From JACCVG01 sp963790245 (lineage in GTDB: Bacteria > Actinomycetota > Thermoleophilia > Solirubrobacterales > Thermoleophilaceae), in assembly GCA_963790245.1 (NCBI GenBank), contig CAWBNP010000002.1, positions 1,116,001 to 1,180,000 on the forward strand: a DNA stretch of 64,000 bases, written 5' to 3'. This document shows positions 16,223-23,433 of this stretch, piece by piece. Every line of letters starts with the position of its first letter. Position 1 is the stretch's first letter. The notes beneath the pieces were generated by a model. It searched no databases and was not told the origin of the DNA. It worked only from the letters and a program-made list of their open reading frames with translations. Position numbers and translations under genes: made by a program.

Positions 16223-18688
16223 TCAACCAAAGTCACCGAGCTCGATCCCCAGACGTCGGGGATCGAGCTCGATCGGCGTGACGCTGCCCGGCCGGAACTC
16301 AACGTGGTCGGGCGGCTGGCGCAACGCGCGCCGGCGGCGCGGCGCGCGTCCGCGGGGTTGGGTGGGGGTCGGACCCGACGGTGTCGGGACGACCAGCTCG
16401 CGACGCAGCGGCTCCGCGGTGATCGTGATCCGTTCGTCCTCGTGGGTGACCTCGATCGGGGCGCCGTCGAGCAGCCGGTAGGTGACGCCGCCGTCCAGCT
16501 CGACCTGGATCCTGCTGCCCCGGAAGGAGATGCGGAAGCTGATCCGCTCGAGACCGGCCGGCATCCGCGGGCGGAAGGAAAGCTCGCCGTCGTGGTCGCG
16601 CATCCCGCCAAAGCCCGCGACCACCGCGAGCCAGCCGCCGGCCGACGCCGCGATGTGCAGCCCCTCCCCCGTGTTGCGCTGCAGATCGTCGAGGTCCATC
16701 AGCGCCGATTCCGCGAGGTACTCATAAGCCAGATCGACGTGACCGACCTCGGCGGCGACGATCGCCTGCATGGCGGCCGAGAGCGATGAGTCACGGACGG
16801 TCAGCGGCTCGTAGTAGGCGAAGTTGCGCTCCTTCTCCTCGAGCGTGAAGGCGTCACCGCGCAGGTAGAGAGCCATCACGAGGTCGGCCTGCTTGACGAC
16901 CTGGCGCCGGTAGAGCTCGAAGTAGGGGAAGTGCAGCAGCAGCGGATAGCGGTCGGGCTCGACGGCGTCGAAATCCCACGCCTTGTGCTCGGTGAACCCC
17001 TCCGCCTGTGGGTGGACCTCGAGCCGCTCGTCGTAGGGAACGGCCATCGCGTCGGCGGCCGCTCGCCAGTCTCCGAGCTCCTCTTCGGCGACGCCGAGCT
17101 CGGCGGCGCGGTCGGGCTGGCGGCCGCAGCTGTCGGCCGCCGAGCGCAGGTTCTTCTGCGCCATCAGGTTGGTGTAGATGTTGTCGTCGGCGAGGGCGCT
17201 GTACTCGTCGGGTCCGGTCACCCCGTCGATCCGGAACTCGCCCTCGAGGTCGTAGTGGCCGAGCGACAGCCACAGCCGCGCCGTCTCGACCAGCAACTCG
17301 GTCCCGACCTCGCTCTCGAACGGCTCGTCGCCGACGACCGCGAGGTAGCGGGTGACGGCGTCGGCGATGCTCGCGTTGACGTGGAAGGCGGCGGTGCCGG
17401 CCGGCCAATAGCCCGAGGACTCCTCGCCGTGCAGGGTGCGCCAGGGGAAGGCCGCCCCCCTCAGCCCGAGCTCCTTTGCGCGCTCGCGCGCGGCGGGAAG
17501 GATCGAATGGCGCCAGCGCAGCGCGTCGGCCGCGGCCTCGGGGCGCGTGTAGATCAGTAGCGGCAGGACGTAGGTCTCGGCGTCCCAGAAGGCGTGCCCG
17601 TCATATCCGGGGCCGGTGAGCCCCTTGGCCGGGATCGCGCGGACCTCGGCGCGGGCCGAGTTCTGGAGCCCTTGGAACATCCCGAAGCGAACGGCCTGCT
17701 GGAGCTCGGGGTCGCCGTCGAGCTCGACGTCGGCGGCCTCCCAGTACTCGTCGAGATAGGCGCGCTGGCTGGCGACGAATCCGTCCCAGCCGGTGTGGGC
17801 CGCCTCGGCGAGCGCCGCCTCGACCTGCCCGCGTAGCGAGGGGAGCGAGCGGCGGCTCGACCACCCGTAGGCGACGAACTTGGTCAGCTCCAGGGCCCCG
17901 CCGGTCGGCAGGTCCGAGGCGATCGTCAACCGCGCCAGGTCGTCCTCGGTCTCGACGCGGACGACCTCGGTTCCGTCGGGCGCGCTTAGCGTGTGGTCCA
18001 TCGCGACGGCCAGCAGCAGGTCGCTCGCCTCGGTTGCGTGAGCGAGTGTGGCCCGCATGCCGTCGGACGCGTGCTGGCGGGGCTGCAGCGGCCGTTCGAG
18101 GATCGCCGCGCTGCGCGGGTCATCGGCCTGGCCGAGCAACGGCTCGTTGGCGACCAGTTCCGACTGGATCACGACGCGCGCGGCGTCGCCGAGCGGCTCG
18201 ACGCAGTAGTGGATGGCGACGATCGCGCGCTGGACGAGCGAGACCATGCGCGTCGAGGTGACCCGGACGCCTCGTCCCGTCGGAGAGACCCACTCGACAA
18301 CTCTGCGCAGCAGGCCGGCGCGGAAATCGAGCACGCGCTCGTGGCTGCGCACCTCGCCGTAGCGCAAGTCGAACATCTCGTCCTCGACCAGCAGCCGGAT
18401 CAGCTTCCCGTTGGTCACGTTGACGACCGTCTGACCGGTCTCCGGATACCCGTAGCCGAGTTCGGCGTGCGGCAGGGGGCGACGCTCGTAGAACCCGTTC
18501 AAGTAGGTCCCGGGCAGCATGTTCGGCTCGCCCTCGTCGAGGTTGCCGCGGATCCCGACGTGGCCGTTGGAAAGCGCGAACACCGACTCGGACTGGGCCA
18601 TCCGGTCGAGGTCGAGCGTGTGCTCGACGACGGTCCAGGGATCGACGCCGTAGCGCTCCAGCTCGCCTGCCCCCGGATTGGGGGCCAT
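16223..18688 (-). CDS. glycoside hydrolase family 65 disaccharide phosphorylase
   Basis: 821-residue GH65 protein: N-terminal beta-sandwich, linker, (alpha/alpha)6 catalytic barrel, C-terminal beta-sheet. The general acid Glu lies in 'GVTGPDEYSALADDN' (about residue 490), preceded by 'LRGAAFPWRT' and the 'GYDGHAFWDAETYVLPLL' barrel motif; 'QADLVMALYL' and 'YYEPLTVRDSSLS' follow. GH65 phosphorylases (maltose, trehalose, kojibiose, nigerose) give beta-glucose-1-phosphate and glucose. The exact disaccharide is not assignable. Its ATG overlaps by 1 nt the stop of the upstream fusion gene, whose HAD part would convert beta-glucose-1-phosphate to glucose-6-phosphate. The ~50-residue C-terminal tail is basic and then ends in a repeat coding for IEL twice. 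Confidence 0.9.
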   Translation of the reverse strand: MAPNPGAGELERYGVDPWTVVEHTLDLDRMAQSESVFALSNGHVGIRGNLDEGEPNMLPGTYLNGFYERRPLPHAELGYGYPETGQTVVNVTNGKLIRLLVEDEMFDLRYGEVRSHERVLDFRAGLLRRVVEWVSPTGRGVRVTSTRMVSLVQRAIVAIHYCVEPLGDAARVVIQSELVANEPLLGQADDPRSAAILERPLQPRQHASDGMRATLAHATEASDLLLAVAMDHTLSAPDGTEVVRVETEDDLARLTIASDLPTGGALELTKFVAYGWSSRRSLPSLRGQVEAALAEAAHTGWDGFVASQRAYLDEYWEAADVELDGDPELQQAVRFGMFQGLQNSARAEVRAIPAKGLTGPGYDGHAFWDAETYVLPLLIYTRPEAAADALRWRHSILPAARERAKELGLRGAAFPWRTLHGEESSGYWPAGTAAFHVNASIADAVTRYLAVVGDEPFESEVGTELLVETARLWLSLGHYDLEGEFRIDGVTGPDEYSALADDNIYTNLMAQKNLRSAADSCGRQPDRAAELGVAEEELGDWRAAADAMAVPYDERLEVHPQAEGFTEHKAWDFDAVEPDRYPLLLHFPYFELYRRQVVKQADLVMALYLRGDAFTLEEKERNFAYYEPLTVRDSSLSAAMQAIVAAEVGHVDLAYEYLAESALMDLDDLQRNTGEGLHIAASAGGWLAVVAGFGGMRDHDGELSFRPRMPAGLERISFRISFRGSRIQVELDGGVTYRLLDGAPIEVTHEDERITITAEPLRRELVVPTPSGPTPTQPRGRAPRRRRALRQPPDHVEFRPGSVTPIELDPRRLGIELGDFG
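16238..16270. repeat. 13-bp-arm hairpin in the 3' end of the GH65 gene
   Basis: GAGCTCGATCCCC-N7-GGGGATCGAGCTC, perfect arms, lies inside the last codons of the GH65 gene and 28 nt beyond the amt stop. It can end amt transcription from the plus strand. Its coding side produces a repeated Ile-Glu-Leu. Confidence 0.55.
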
Positions 18689-20769
18689 CAGCCGATCAAC
18701 TCCCCGAGGTCGGTGACGACGATGTCCGCACCCTGCTCAGCGAGCGCGGCACCGTGCCCGTTGCCGACGCGGTCGACGCCGACCACCAGGGCGAACCCGC
18801 CGGCCGCGCCGGCCTGCACGCCCGCGATCGCGTCCTCGAAGACAACCGCTTGATCGGGTCGCGCGTGCAGCGCCGCGGCCCCCGCGAGGAAGGTGTCGGG
18901 CGCGGGCTTGCCGGGGAGGCCCCGCTCGGCGGCGACCACGCCGTCGATGCGCGCGTCGAAAAGATCCTCGATGCCGACGCGGCGCAGGACCAGCTGGGTG
19001 TTGGCGCTCGAGGAGACAACCGCACAGCGCAGTCCACTCTCGTGCGCGCGCCGGACGTATGCGATCGAGTCGTCGAAGGTCTGGACCCCCTCGCTCTCGA
19101 TCAGCGCGTGGACGCGGCTGTCCTTGTCGGCCGCGATCGCCGCGACGGTGAAGGCGTCCGGCGGGTCGCCGGGCAAGCCCTCGGGCAGGGTGATCGAGCG
19201 AGCGGCGAGGAACGCCCGGATGCCGTCCTGGCGCGGCTTGCCGTCGACGTGCCGGGCATAGTCTTCGTCCAGGTCGAACGGCTCCTGAGGATCGTCCCGG
19301 TCGGCGCCCCAGCGCTCGAGAAACTGGTCGAAGCTCGCCTTCCACGCGCGCGCGTGGGTCGCCGCGGTGCGCGTCAGGACCCCGTCGAGATCGAACAGCA
19401 GGGCCGTAGTCGCGGGCGGCAGGCCCAGGCTGGCGACATCAGGGTTCTCTCCCGCGACCTGGGGCGGCGCCTGGCTGATCAGCCGCGCACCGCGGCCGCG
19501 GGTCATGAAGCTGATCGACCAGCGCAGCAGCACGATCGCGCGGTTCTGGAAGTCGAGCAGGTAGACGATGTGGACGAGCAGCCAGGTGATCCACGCGATC
19601 GGACCGGAGAGGCGGATACCACCGGGTAGCTCGGCGACCGCCTTGGCACGACCGATTGTCGCGAGGTTGCCCTTGTCGCGGTAGGCGAACGGCCGCGAGA
19701 CGCGTCCCTTGAGGCGGTCGGCGATCAGCCGTGCGGCGTAGCGGCCCTGCTGCATCGCCACCGGCGCGACGCCGGGCAGATCGAGCAGCTCGCCGTCGGG
19801 GGCGCGGACCCGGACCATGTCACCGAGCGCGAGGATCTCGGGCCGGTCGGCGACCGTCAGATCGGGCTCGACCGCGATCCGGCCGAGGCGGTCCGCCTCG
19901 GCGCCGGTCGCCCGCGCGAGGACTCCCGCCAGCTCGGCGGCTTGTACCCCGGCGGCCCAGATGATCGTGTGCGCGGCGATCCGCGAGCGCTCACCCCCGC
20001 CGTCCTCGATCGTCACCGAGTCGGCATCGATGTCAACGACCCGCCGGCCGAGCATCGGCGTCACCCCAAGCGAGCGCAGCGAGCGCTCGGCACGGGCTGA
20101 CAGTCGCGGATCGAAGCTGCTGAGGATCGCGTCGCCCATCTCGAGCAGCAGGATCTCCCCGTCGCGGGTGTCGACCGAGCGAAACTCGCGCGGCAGGGCG
20201 TCGCGCGCCAGCTCGGCGATCTGACCGGCCATTTCGACGCCGGTCGGCCCGCCGCCGACGATCACGAATCGGAGCCAAGCCGCGCGCCGTTCATGGTCCT
20301 GCTCGAGCTCCGCGGCCTCGAACGCGCTGAGTACACGGCGGCGGACGGCGACCGCGCTCTCGAGCGACTTGACCTCGAGCGCGTGCTCGCGCCACTGGTC
20401 GTTGCCGAAATAGGAGTAGGTCGAGCCGCCGGCCAGGATCAGCGTGTCGTAGGCGATCTCGAGCCGCTCCGGACCGGCTACACCGGGTGCGATGCTGACC
20501 GATTGCCGCTCGGGATCGATCGCGGTCACCTCGCCGAGCAGGACGCGGACATTCTGTTGGGCGCGGAAGATCCGCCGCAGCGGCATCGCGATCTCGGTCG
20601 AAGACAGAGCCCCGGTCGCGACCTGGTAGCTGAGCGGCTGGAACAGGTGGAAGTTGCGTGCGTCGATCAGGGTCACGTTCACGGGCGCGCGCTTGAGGGA
20701 CCGGGCGGCACTAAGGCCTCCGAAGCCGCCGCCGACGATCACTACATGGTGGTTTTTGGCATCGGCCAT
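18688..20769 (-). CDS. fusion: type II NADH dehydrogenase + beta-phosphoglucomutase-like HAD
   Basis: 693-residue continuous ORF with two unrelated enzymes. Residues 1 to ~430 are an NDH-2 (NADH:quinone oxidoreductase): FAD site 'VVIVGGGFGGLSAARSL', NADH site 'FVIVGGGPTGVEMAGQIAEL', 'EILALGDM', and the amphipathic membrane tail ending 'FMTRGRGARLI'. After a ~20-residue linker, residues ~450-693 are a HAD phosphatase/mutase with nucleophile 'LLFDLDGVLTRTA', 'AVVSSSANT', 'GLPGKPAPDTF' and 'VFEDAIAGVQAG', matching beta-phosphoglucomutase. No stop or good internal start separates them. Both halves look intact. The gene is coupled to GH65, the usual partner of beta-phosphoglucomutase. NDH-2 is normally a separate protein. 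Confidence 0.88.
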   Translation of the reverse strand: MADAKNHHVVIVGGGFGGLSAARSLKRAPVNVTLIDARNFHLFQPLSYQVATGALSSTEIAMPLRRIFRAQQNVRVLLGEVTAIDPERQSVSIAPGVAGPERLEIAYDTLILAGGSTYSYFGNDQWREHALEVKSLESAVAVRRRVLSAFEAAELEQDHERRAAWLRFVIVGGGPTGVEMAGQIAELARDALPREFRSVDTRDGEILLLEMGDAILSSFDPRLSARAERSLRSLGVTPMLGRRVVDIDADSVTIEDGGGERSRIAAHTIIWAAGVQAAELAGVLARATGAEADRLGRIAVEPDLTVADRPEILALGDMVRVRAPDGELLDLPGVAPVAMQQGRYAARLIADRLKGRVSRPFAYRDKGNLATIGRAKAVAELPGGIRLSGPIAWITWLLVHIVYLLDFQNRAIVLLRWSISFMTRGRGARLISQAPPQVAGENPDVASLGLPPATTALLFDLDGVLTRTAATHARAWKASFDQFLERWGADRDDPQEPFDLDEDYARHVDGKPRQDGIRAFLAARSITLPEGLPGDPPDAFTVAAIAADKDSRVHALIESEGVQTFDDSIAYVRRAHESGLRCAVVSSSANTQLVLRRVGIEDLFDARIDGVVAAERGLPGKPAPDTFLAGAAALHARPDQAVVFEDAIAGVQAGAAGGFALVVGVDRVGNGHGAALAEQGADIVVTDLGELIG

Positions 20770-20805
20770 CGCCGACGATGCTAGACAGCGGATTCTGCCG
20801 GGGCT

Positions 20806-21672
20806 CTACGCAGCGACGGGCAACGGGAAGCTGACACCGGTCAGCTCCTCGGAGAGCGTCCACAGCTGAGCGGCGACGCGCTCGTCCCGCGCGGCGTTGC
20901 TGCAACCGACGAGCGTCGGCCTGCCGCGCATCTCGCCGATTCCGTCGGGACCGATATAGCTGCCGCTTGGCAGGTCTTCGGTCGCCGCATGGATGGTCGG
21001 CCGCGCGCCGTTCGCCTCGCTCTGAGCGAACAGCAAGTTGCCCGGGATCATCAGCACCTTGTCCAGAAGATTGGTCGAGTGGCCCTGGAGCCCCGTCGCG
21101 GCGTAGCCGGGATGAGCGGCGAGGGCGCGCACATCGGAGTCGGCGGCGGCGAGCTTTCGCCCGAGCTCGAAGGTAAACAGCAGGTTGGCTAGCTTCGACT
21201 GCCCGTAGGCCGGCCAGCGCGAGTAGCGCTCGCGCTCCCAGTTGAGGTCGTGGAGGCGGATCTTGCCGATCCGGTGCGCGCCGGAGGCGACGGTCACGAT
21301 CCGTTCGGTGACCCGCGGCAGCAGCAGGTTGGTGAGTGCGAAGTGGCCGAGGTGATTGGTCCCGATCTGCATCTCGAAGCCGTCGGTGGTTCGGCGTTCG
21401 GGCAGCGCCATCACACCGGCGTTGTTGATCAGGATGTCGATCGGCGCATCGCCCCAGCTCTCGGCGAACGCACGGACCGAGGAGAGGTCGGCGAGGTCGA
21501 GCGAGCGGACTTCGGCCCCTCCGGTCATCTCGGCGGCCGCGGCCTCGCCCTTTGCAGGGTCGCGCACCGCAAGCACGATCCTCGCCCCAGCGCTCGCGAG
21601 CTCGCGCGCAGCGATCTTCCCGATACCGCTGTTCGCGCCGGTGACGATGATCGTCTTGCCGCTGAGCTCCAC
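20806..21672 (-). CDS. short-chain dehydrogenase/reductase, retinol-dehydrogenase-like
   Basis: 288-residue classical SDR from the GTG at 21672. Cofactor site 'IIVTGANSGIGKIAA' is at about residues 7-21, 'LINNAGVM' at about 80, catalytic Ser in 'IVTVASGAHR' and 'YGQSKLANLLF' (YxxxK) at about 160. The pattern is that of the protochlorophyllide-oxidoreductase/retinol-dehydrogenase-like group, which often acts on lipophilic alcohols or aldehydes. The substrate is unknown. The frame is open upstream through the shared promoter region, but that stretch does not look coding. It is divergent from the Fur-family regulator. Confidence 0.8.
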   Translation of the reverse strand: MELSGKTIIVTGANSGIGKIAARELASAGARIVLAVRDPAKGEAAAAEMTGGAEVRSLDLADLSSVRAFAESWGDAPIDILINNAGVMALPERRTTDGFEMQIGTNHLGHFALTNLLLPRVTERIVTVASGAHRIGKIRLHDLNWERERYSRWPAYGQSKLANLLFTFELGRKLAAADSDVRALAAHPGYAATGLQGHSTNLLDKVLMIPGNLLFAQSEANGARPTIHAATEDLPSGSYIGPDGIGEMRGRPTLVGCSNAARDERVAAQLWTLSEELTGVSFPLPVAA

Positions 21673-21728
21673 GCCCGACAATCTACGCAACGGGTGGCGC
21701 AGGCCGGTAGGTCGGGCAGGTACTCGCC

Positions 21729-21757
21729 TTGACCCGTGCGGCGATCGTGCATAGGAT
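21729..21757 (+). promoter_or_regulatory. sigma70-type promoter of the nickel regulator operon
   Basis: TTGACC (21729-21734), 17-nt spacer, TAGGAT (21752-21757). Transcription would start near 21764, inside the operator just downstream. Confidence 0.6.
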
Positions 21758-21760
21758 CGT

Positions 21761-21789
21761 TCGCAACTGCGAGGAGATCGCACTTGCGA
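21761..21789. promoter_or_regulatory. 29-bp near-palindromic operator, Nur/Fur type
   Basis: Two 12-bp palindromes, TCGCA-AC-TGCGA and TCGCA-CT-TGCGA, are separated by GGAGA. The whole element is itself a near-perfect dyad, and its centre (TGCGA-N5-TCGCA) has the 6-5-6 geometry described for Streptomyces Nur boxes. It overlaps the predicted transcription start, so binding would repress. The binding protein is inferred to be the Fur-family product of the downstream gene. Confidence 0.6.
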
Positions 21790-21812
21790 TACGTAGTGCT
21801 TAGAGGAGCACC

Positions 21813-22262
21813 GTGACGGCACCGCACAGCGGTCCAGTCGCGCTCGCTCCCGACCCGGAGGCCGCCCTCGAGGTGATGCGCGCCGCCGGCCTGCGTGTGT
21901 CGACCGCGCGACGGCTCACGATCGAGGCGCTCTACGAGGCCGATCGCCCGCTGACGGCGGAGCAGATCGCAGCGGATATCGCGGGCGGCGACGTCGCATC
22001 GGTCTATCGCAACCTCGACCGGCTCGAGCGGGTCGGGATCGTCCGCCACTTCCACCTCGGCCACTCTCCCAGCCTCTACGTGCGCGCGGGCGCCGGCGTC
22101 CGCGAGTACCTCGTCTGCCAGTCCTGCCAGGTCGTGCGGGCGGTCGACCCGGACGAACTGGACGGGGTTCGCGATCAGTTGCGCGAGCGGTTCGGCTGGG
22201 AGGCGCGGTTCACACACGACCCGGTCGTCGGCCTCTGCGGCGACTGTCAGGAGCCCGGCTGA
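21813..22262 (+). CDS. Fur-family regulator, probably nickel-responsive (Nur-like)
   Basis: 149-residue Fur-family repressor. The N-terminal winged helix has 'RVSTARRLTIEALYEADRPL' and the recognition region 'DVASVYRNLDRLERVGIV'. The dimer/metal domain has 'HFHLGHSPSLYV' and two Cys pairs, 'CQSC' and 'CGDC', forming the structural zinc site. It is encoded from a GTG 4 nt after a GAGGAG ribosome site. Its stop overlaps the start of a nickel/cobalt transporter gene by 1 nt, and the hydrogenase operon lies just beyond. From this context I infer a nickel-sensing repressor, although zinc or iron sensing is not excluded by sequence. It is likely autoregulated through the 29-bp element at its promoter. 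Confidence 0.82.
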   Translation: MTAPHSGPVALAPDPEAALEVMRAAGLRVSTARRLTIEALYEADRPLTAEQIAADIAGGDVASVYRNLDRLERVGIVRHFHLGHSPSLYVRAGAGVREYLVCQSCQVVRAVDPDELDGVRDQLRERFGWEARFTHDPVVGLCGDCQEPG

Positions 22263-23002
22263 TGAGTTTCGAATGGCTCTTCGAGCCGGTCGAGAACATC
22301 GATGCGTGGCTGACCGGTCTGTTCGACGGGGCACCGTTGCTCGTTGCGCTCGGGATCGCCTTTGTACTCGGCCTCAGGCACGCATCCGATCCCGACCACC
22401 TCGTGGCGGTCACATCGCTGGTCGCGGCCGAAGACAGCAGCTCGCGGCAGGCGGCGCGACTCGGCGCCTGGTGGGGGATCGGACACGCGGCGATCCTGCT
22501 CTTGATCGGAGTTCCCCTGATCCTGCTCAAGTCCGAGTTGCCGACCTGGCTCGAAGCGGGCGCGGAGACGGCGGTCGGGGCGGTCATCCTCCTGCTGGCC
22601 GGTCGCGTTCTCTGGAAATGGGCCCACGGTGACTATCGGCTCAACTCCCACGACCATGAAGCCGAGGCGACGCACCGCCACTTGAGGCGCGGCGAGGGGA
22701 GCCACCAGCACACCGCCGTCCGCACGCCACAACAGGCGCTCGCGATCGGCGTCCTCCACGGTCTCGCCGGCACCGGTGCCGTTGTACTGCTGCTGATCGC
22801 GGCCCTCCCGACCCAGCTCGAGGCGCTGCTGGCGCTGCTGGTCTTCGCGCCGATGTCGATCGCCTCGATGGCGGCATGCACGACGGCGTTCGCCTGGATC
22901 CTCACCCGCCGTGTGATCCAGCCGGTCTACCGGACGGTGTTGATCCCGGCGCTCGGACTGTTCGGCGTGATGTTCGGCCTCTGGTACACGGGAGTCACCT
23001 GA
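22262..23002 (+). CDS. NiCoT/HoxN-like nickel (cobalt) transporter
   Basis: 246-residue membrane protein with about six to seven hydrophobic segments. It has the metal-binding signature 'GLRHASDPDHLVAVTSL' (a variant of HAxDADHI) in the first half and 'GVLHGLAGTGAVVLLL' later. A His-rich cytoplasmic loop 'SHDHEAEATHRHLRRG' with many histidines sits between the halves. It would bring Ni2+ into the cell for the [NiFe] hydrogenase. It is coupled to the Fur-type regulator and followed 3 nt later by a small gene. Shorter than classical HoxN (~350 aa), it resembles the UreH/NicO-like group. Confidence 0.85.
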   Translation: MSFEWLFEPVENIDAWLTGLFDGAPLLVALGIAFVLGLRHASDPDHLVAVTSLVAAEDSSSRQAARLGAWWGIGHAAILLLIGVPLILLKSELPTWLEAGAETAVGAVILLLAGRVLWKWAHGDYRLNSHDHEAEATHRHLRRGEGSHQHTAVRTPQQALAIGVLHGLAGTGAVVLLLIAALPTQLEALLALLVFAPMSIASMAACTTAFAWILTRRVIQPVYRTVLIPALGLFGVMFGLWYTGVT

Positions 23003-23005
23003 GCG

Positions 23006-23350
23006 GTGCCGGTGCGCATCGTCTTCCGATGCGGGTTCTGTGACGCGCGCCCCGACGCCGAAACCCAGCGCAGCCTGGAGCACCAGCTGAGGGCGGAGCT
23101 GTTCGGCGAGTACCTCGACGCACCCCCGTCCAACTGGCTGACCTGGACCGGCCGCGGCCTGTTCGGGCCGGCGCGCTATGCGTGCGCCGAGCACCGGGGT
23201 GACCTGGTCGCCTACCTGCGAACCCACTACTCCTCCGTCGGGCCACACCCGTGGAAAAAGGGTCCCTACCTGCGCCATCCCCCGGCGCGCTCACGGCCCG
23301 ACGCCTCCCTCGCGCGGGCGGTCACGCCTCGCTCGGGCAAGTCCTACTAG
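23006..23350 (+). CDS. small Cys-containing conserved protein linked to nickel transporter
   Basis: 114-residue soluble protein from a GTG 3 nt after the transporter stop, so in the same operon. It has an N-terminal 'FRCGFCDARPD' (CxxC), a 'YACAEHRGDL' Cys/His pair around residue 60, and a basic C-terminus. The three Cys and one His could form a zinc or nickel site. I do not recognise the family. Position suggests a role in nickel handling or in regulation of the neighbouring hydrogenase operon, with which it is convergent. The 83 nt after it hold no clear terminator. Confidence 0.65.
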   Translation: MPVRIVFRCGFCDARPDAETQRSLEHQLRAELFGEYLDAPPSNWLTWTGRGLFGPARYACAEHRGDLVAYLRTHYSSVGPHPWKKGPYLRHPPARSRPDASLARAVTPRSGKSY

Positions 23351-23433
23351 CTTCGCGTACACCTGATGCCGGTCGGGCCAGCGGCGGGCGAGCGTCTGCT
23401 CCGATCGCCTGCGGCTCACGATGAGAAACGCCA

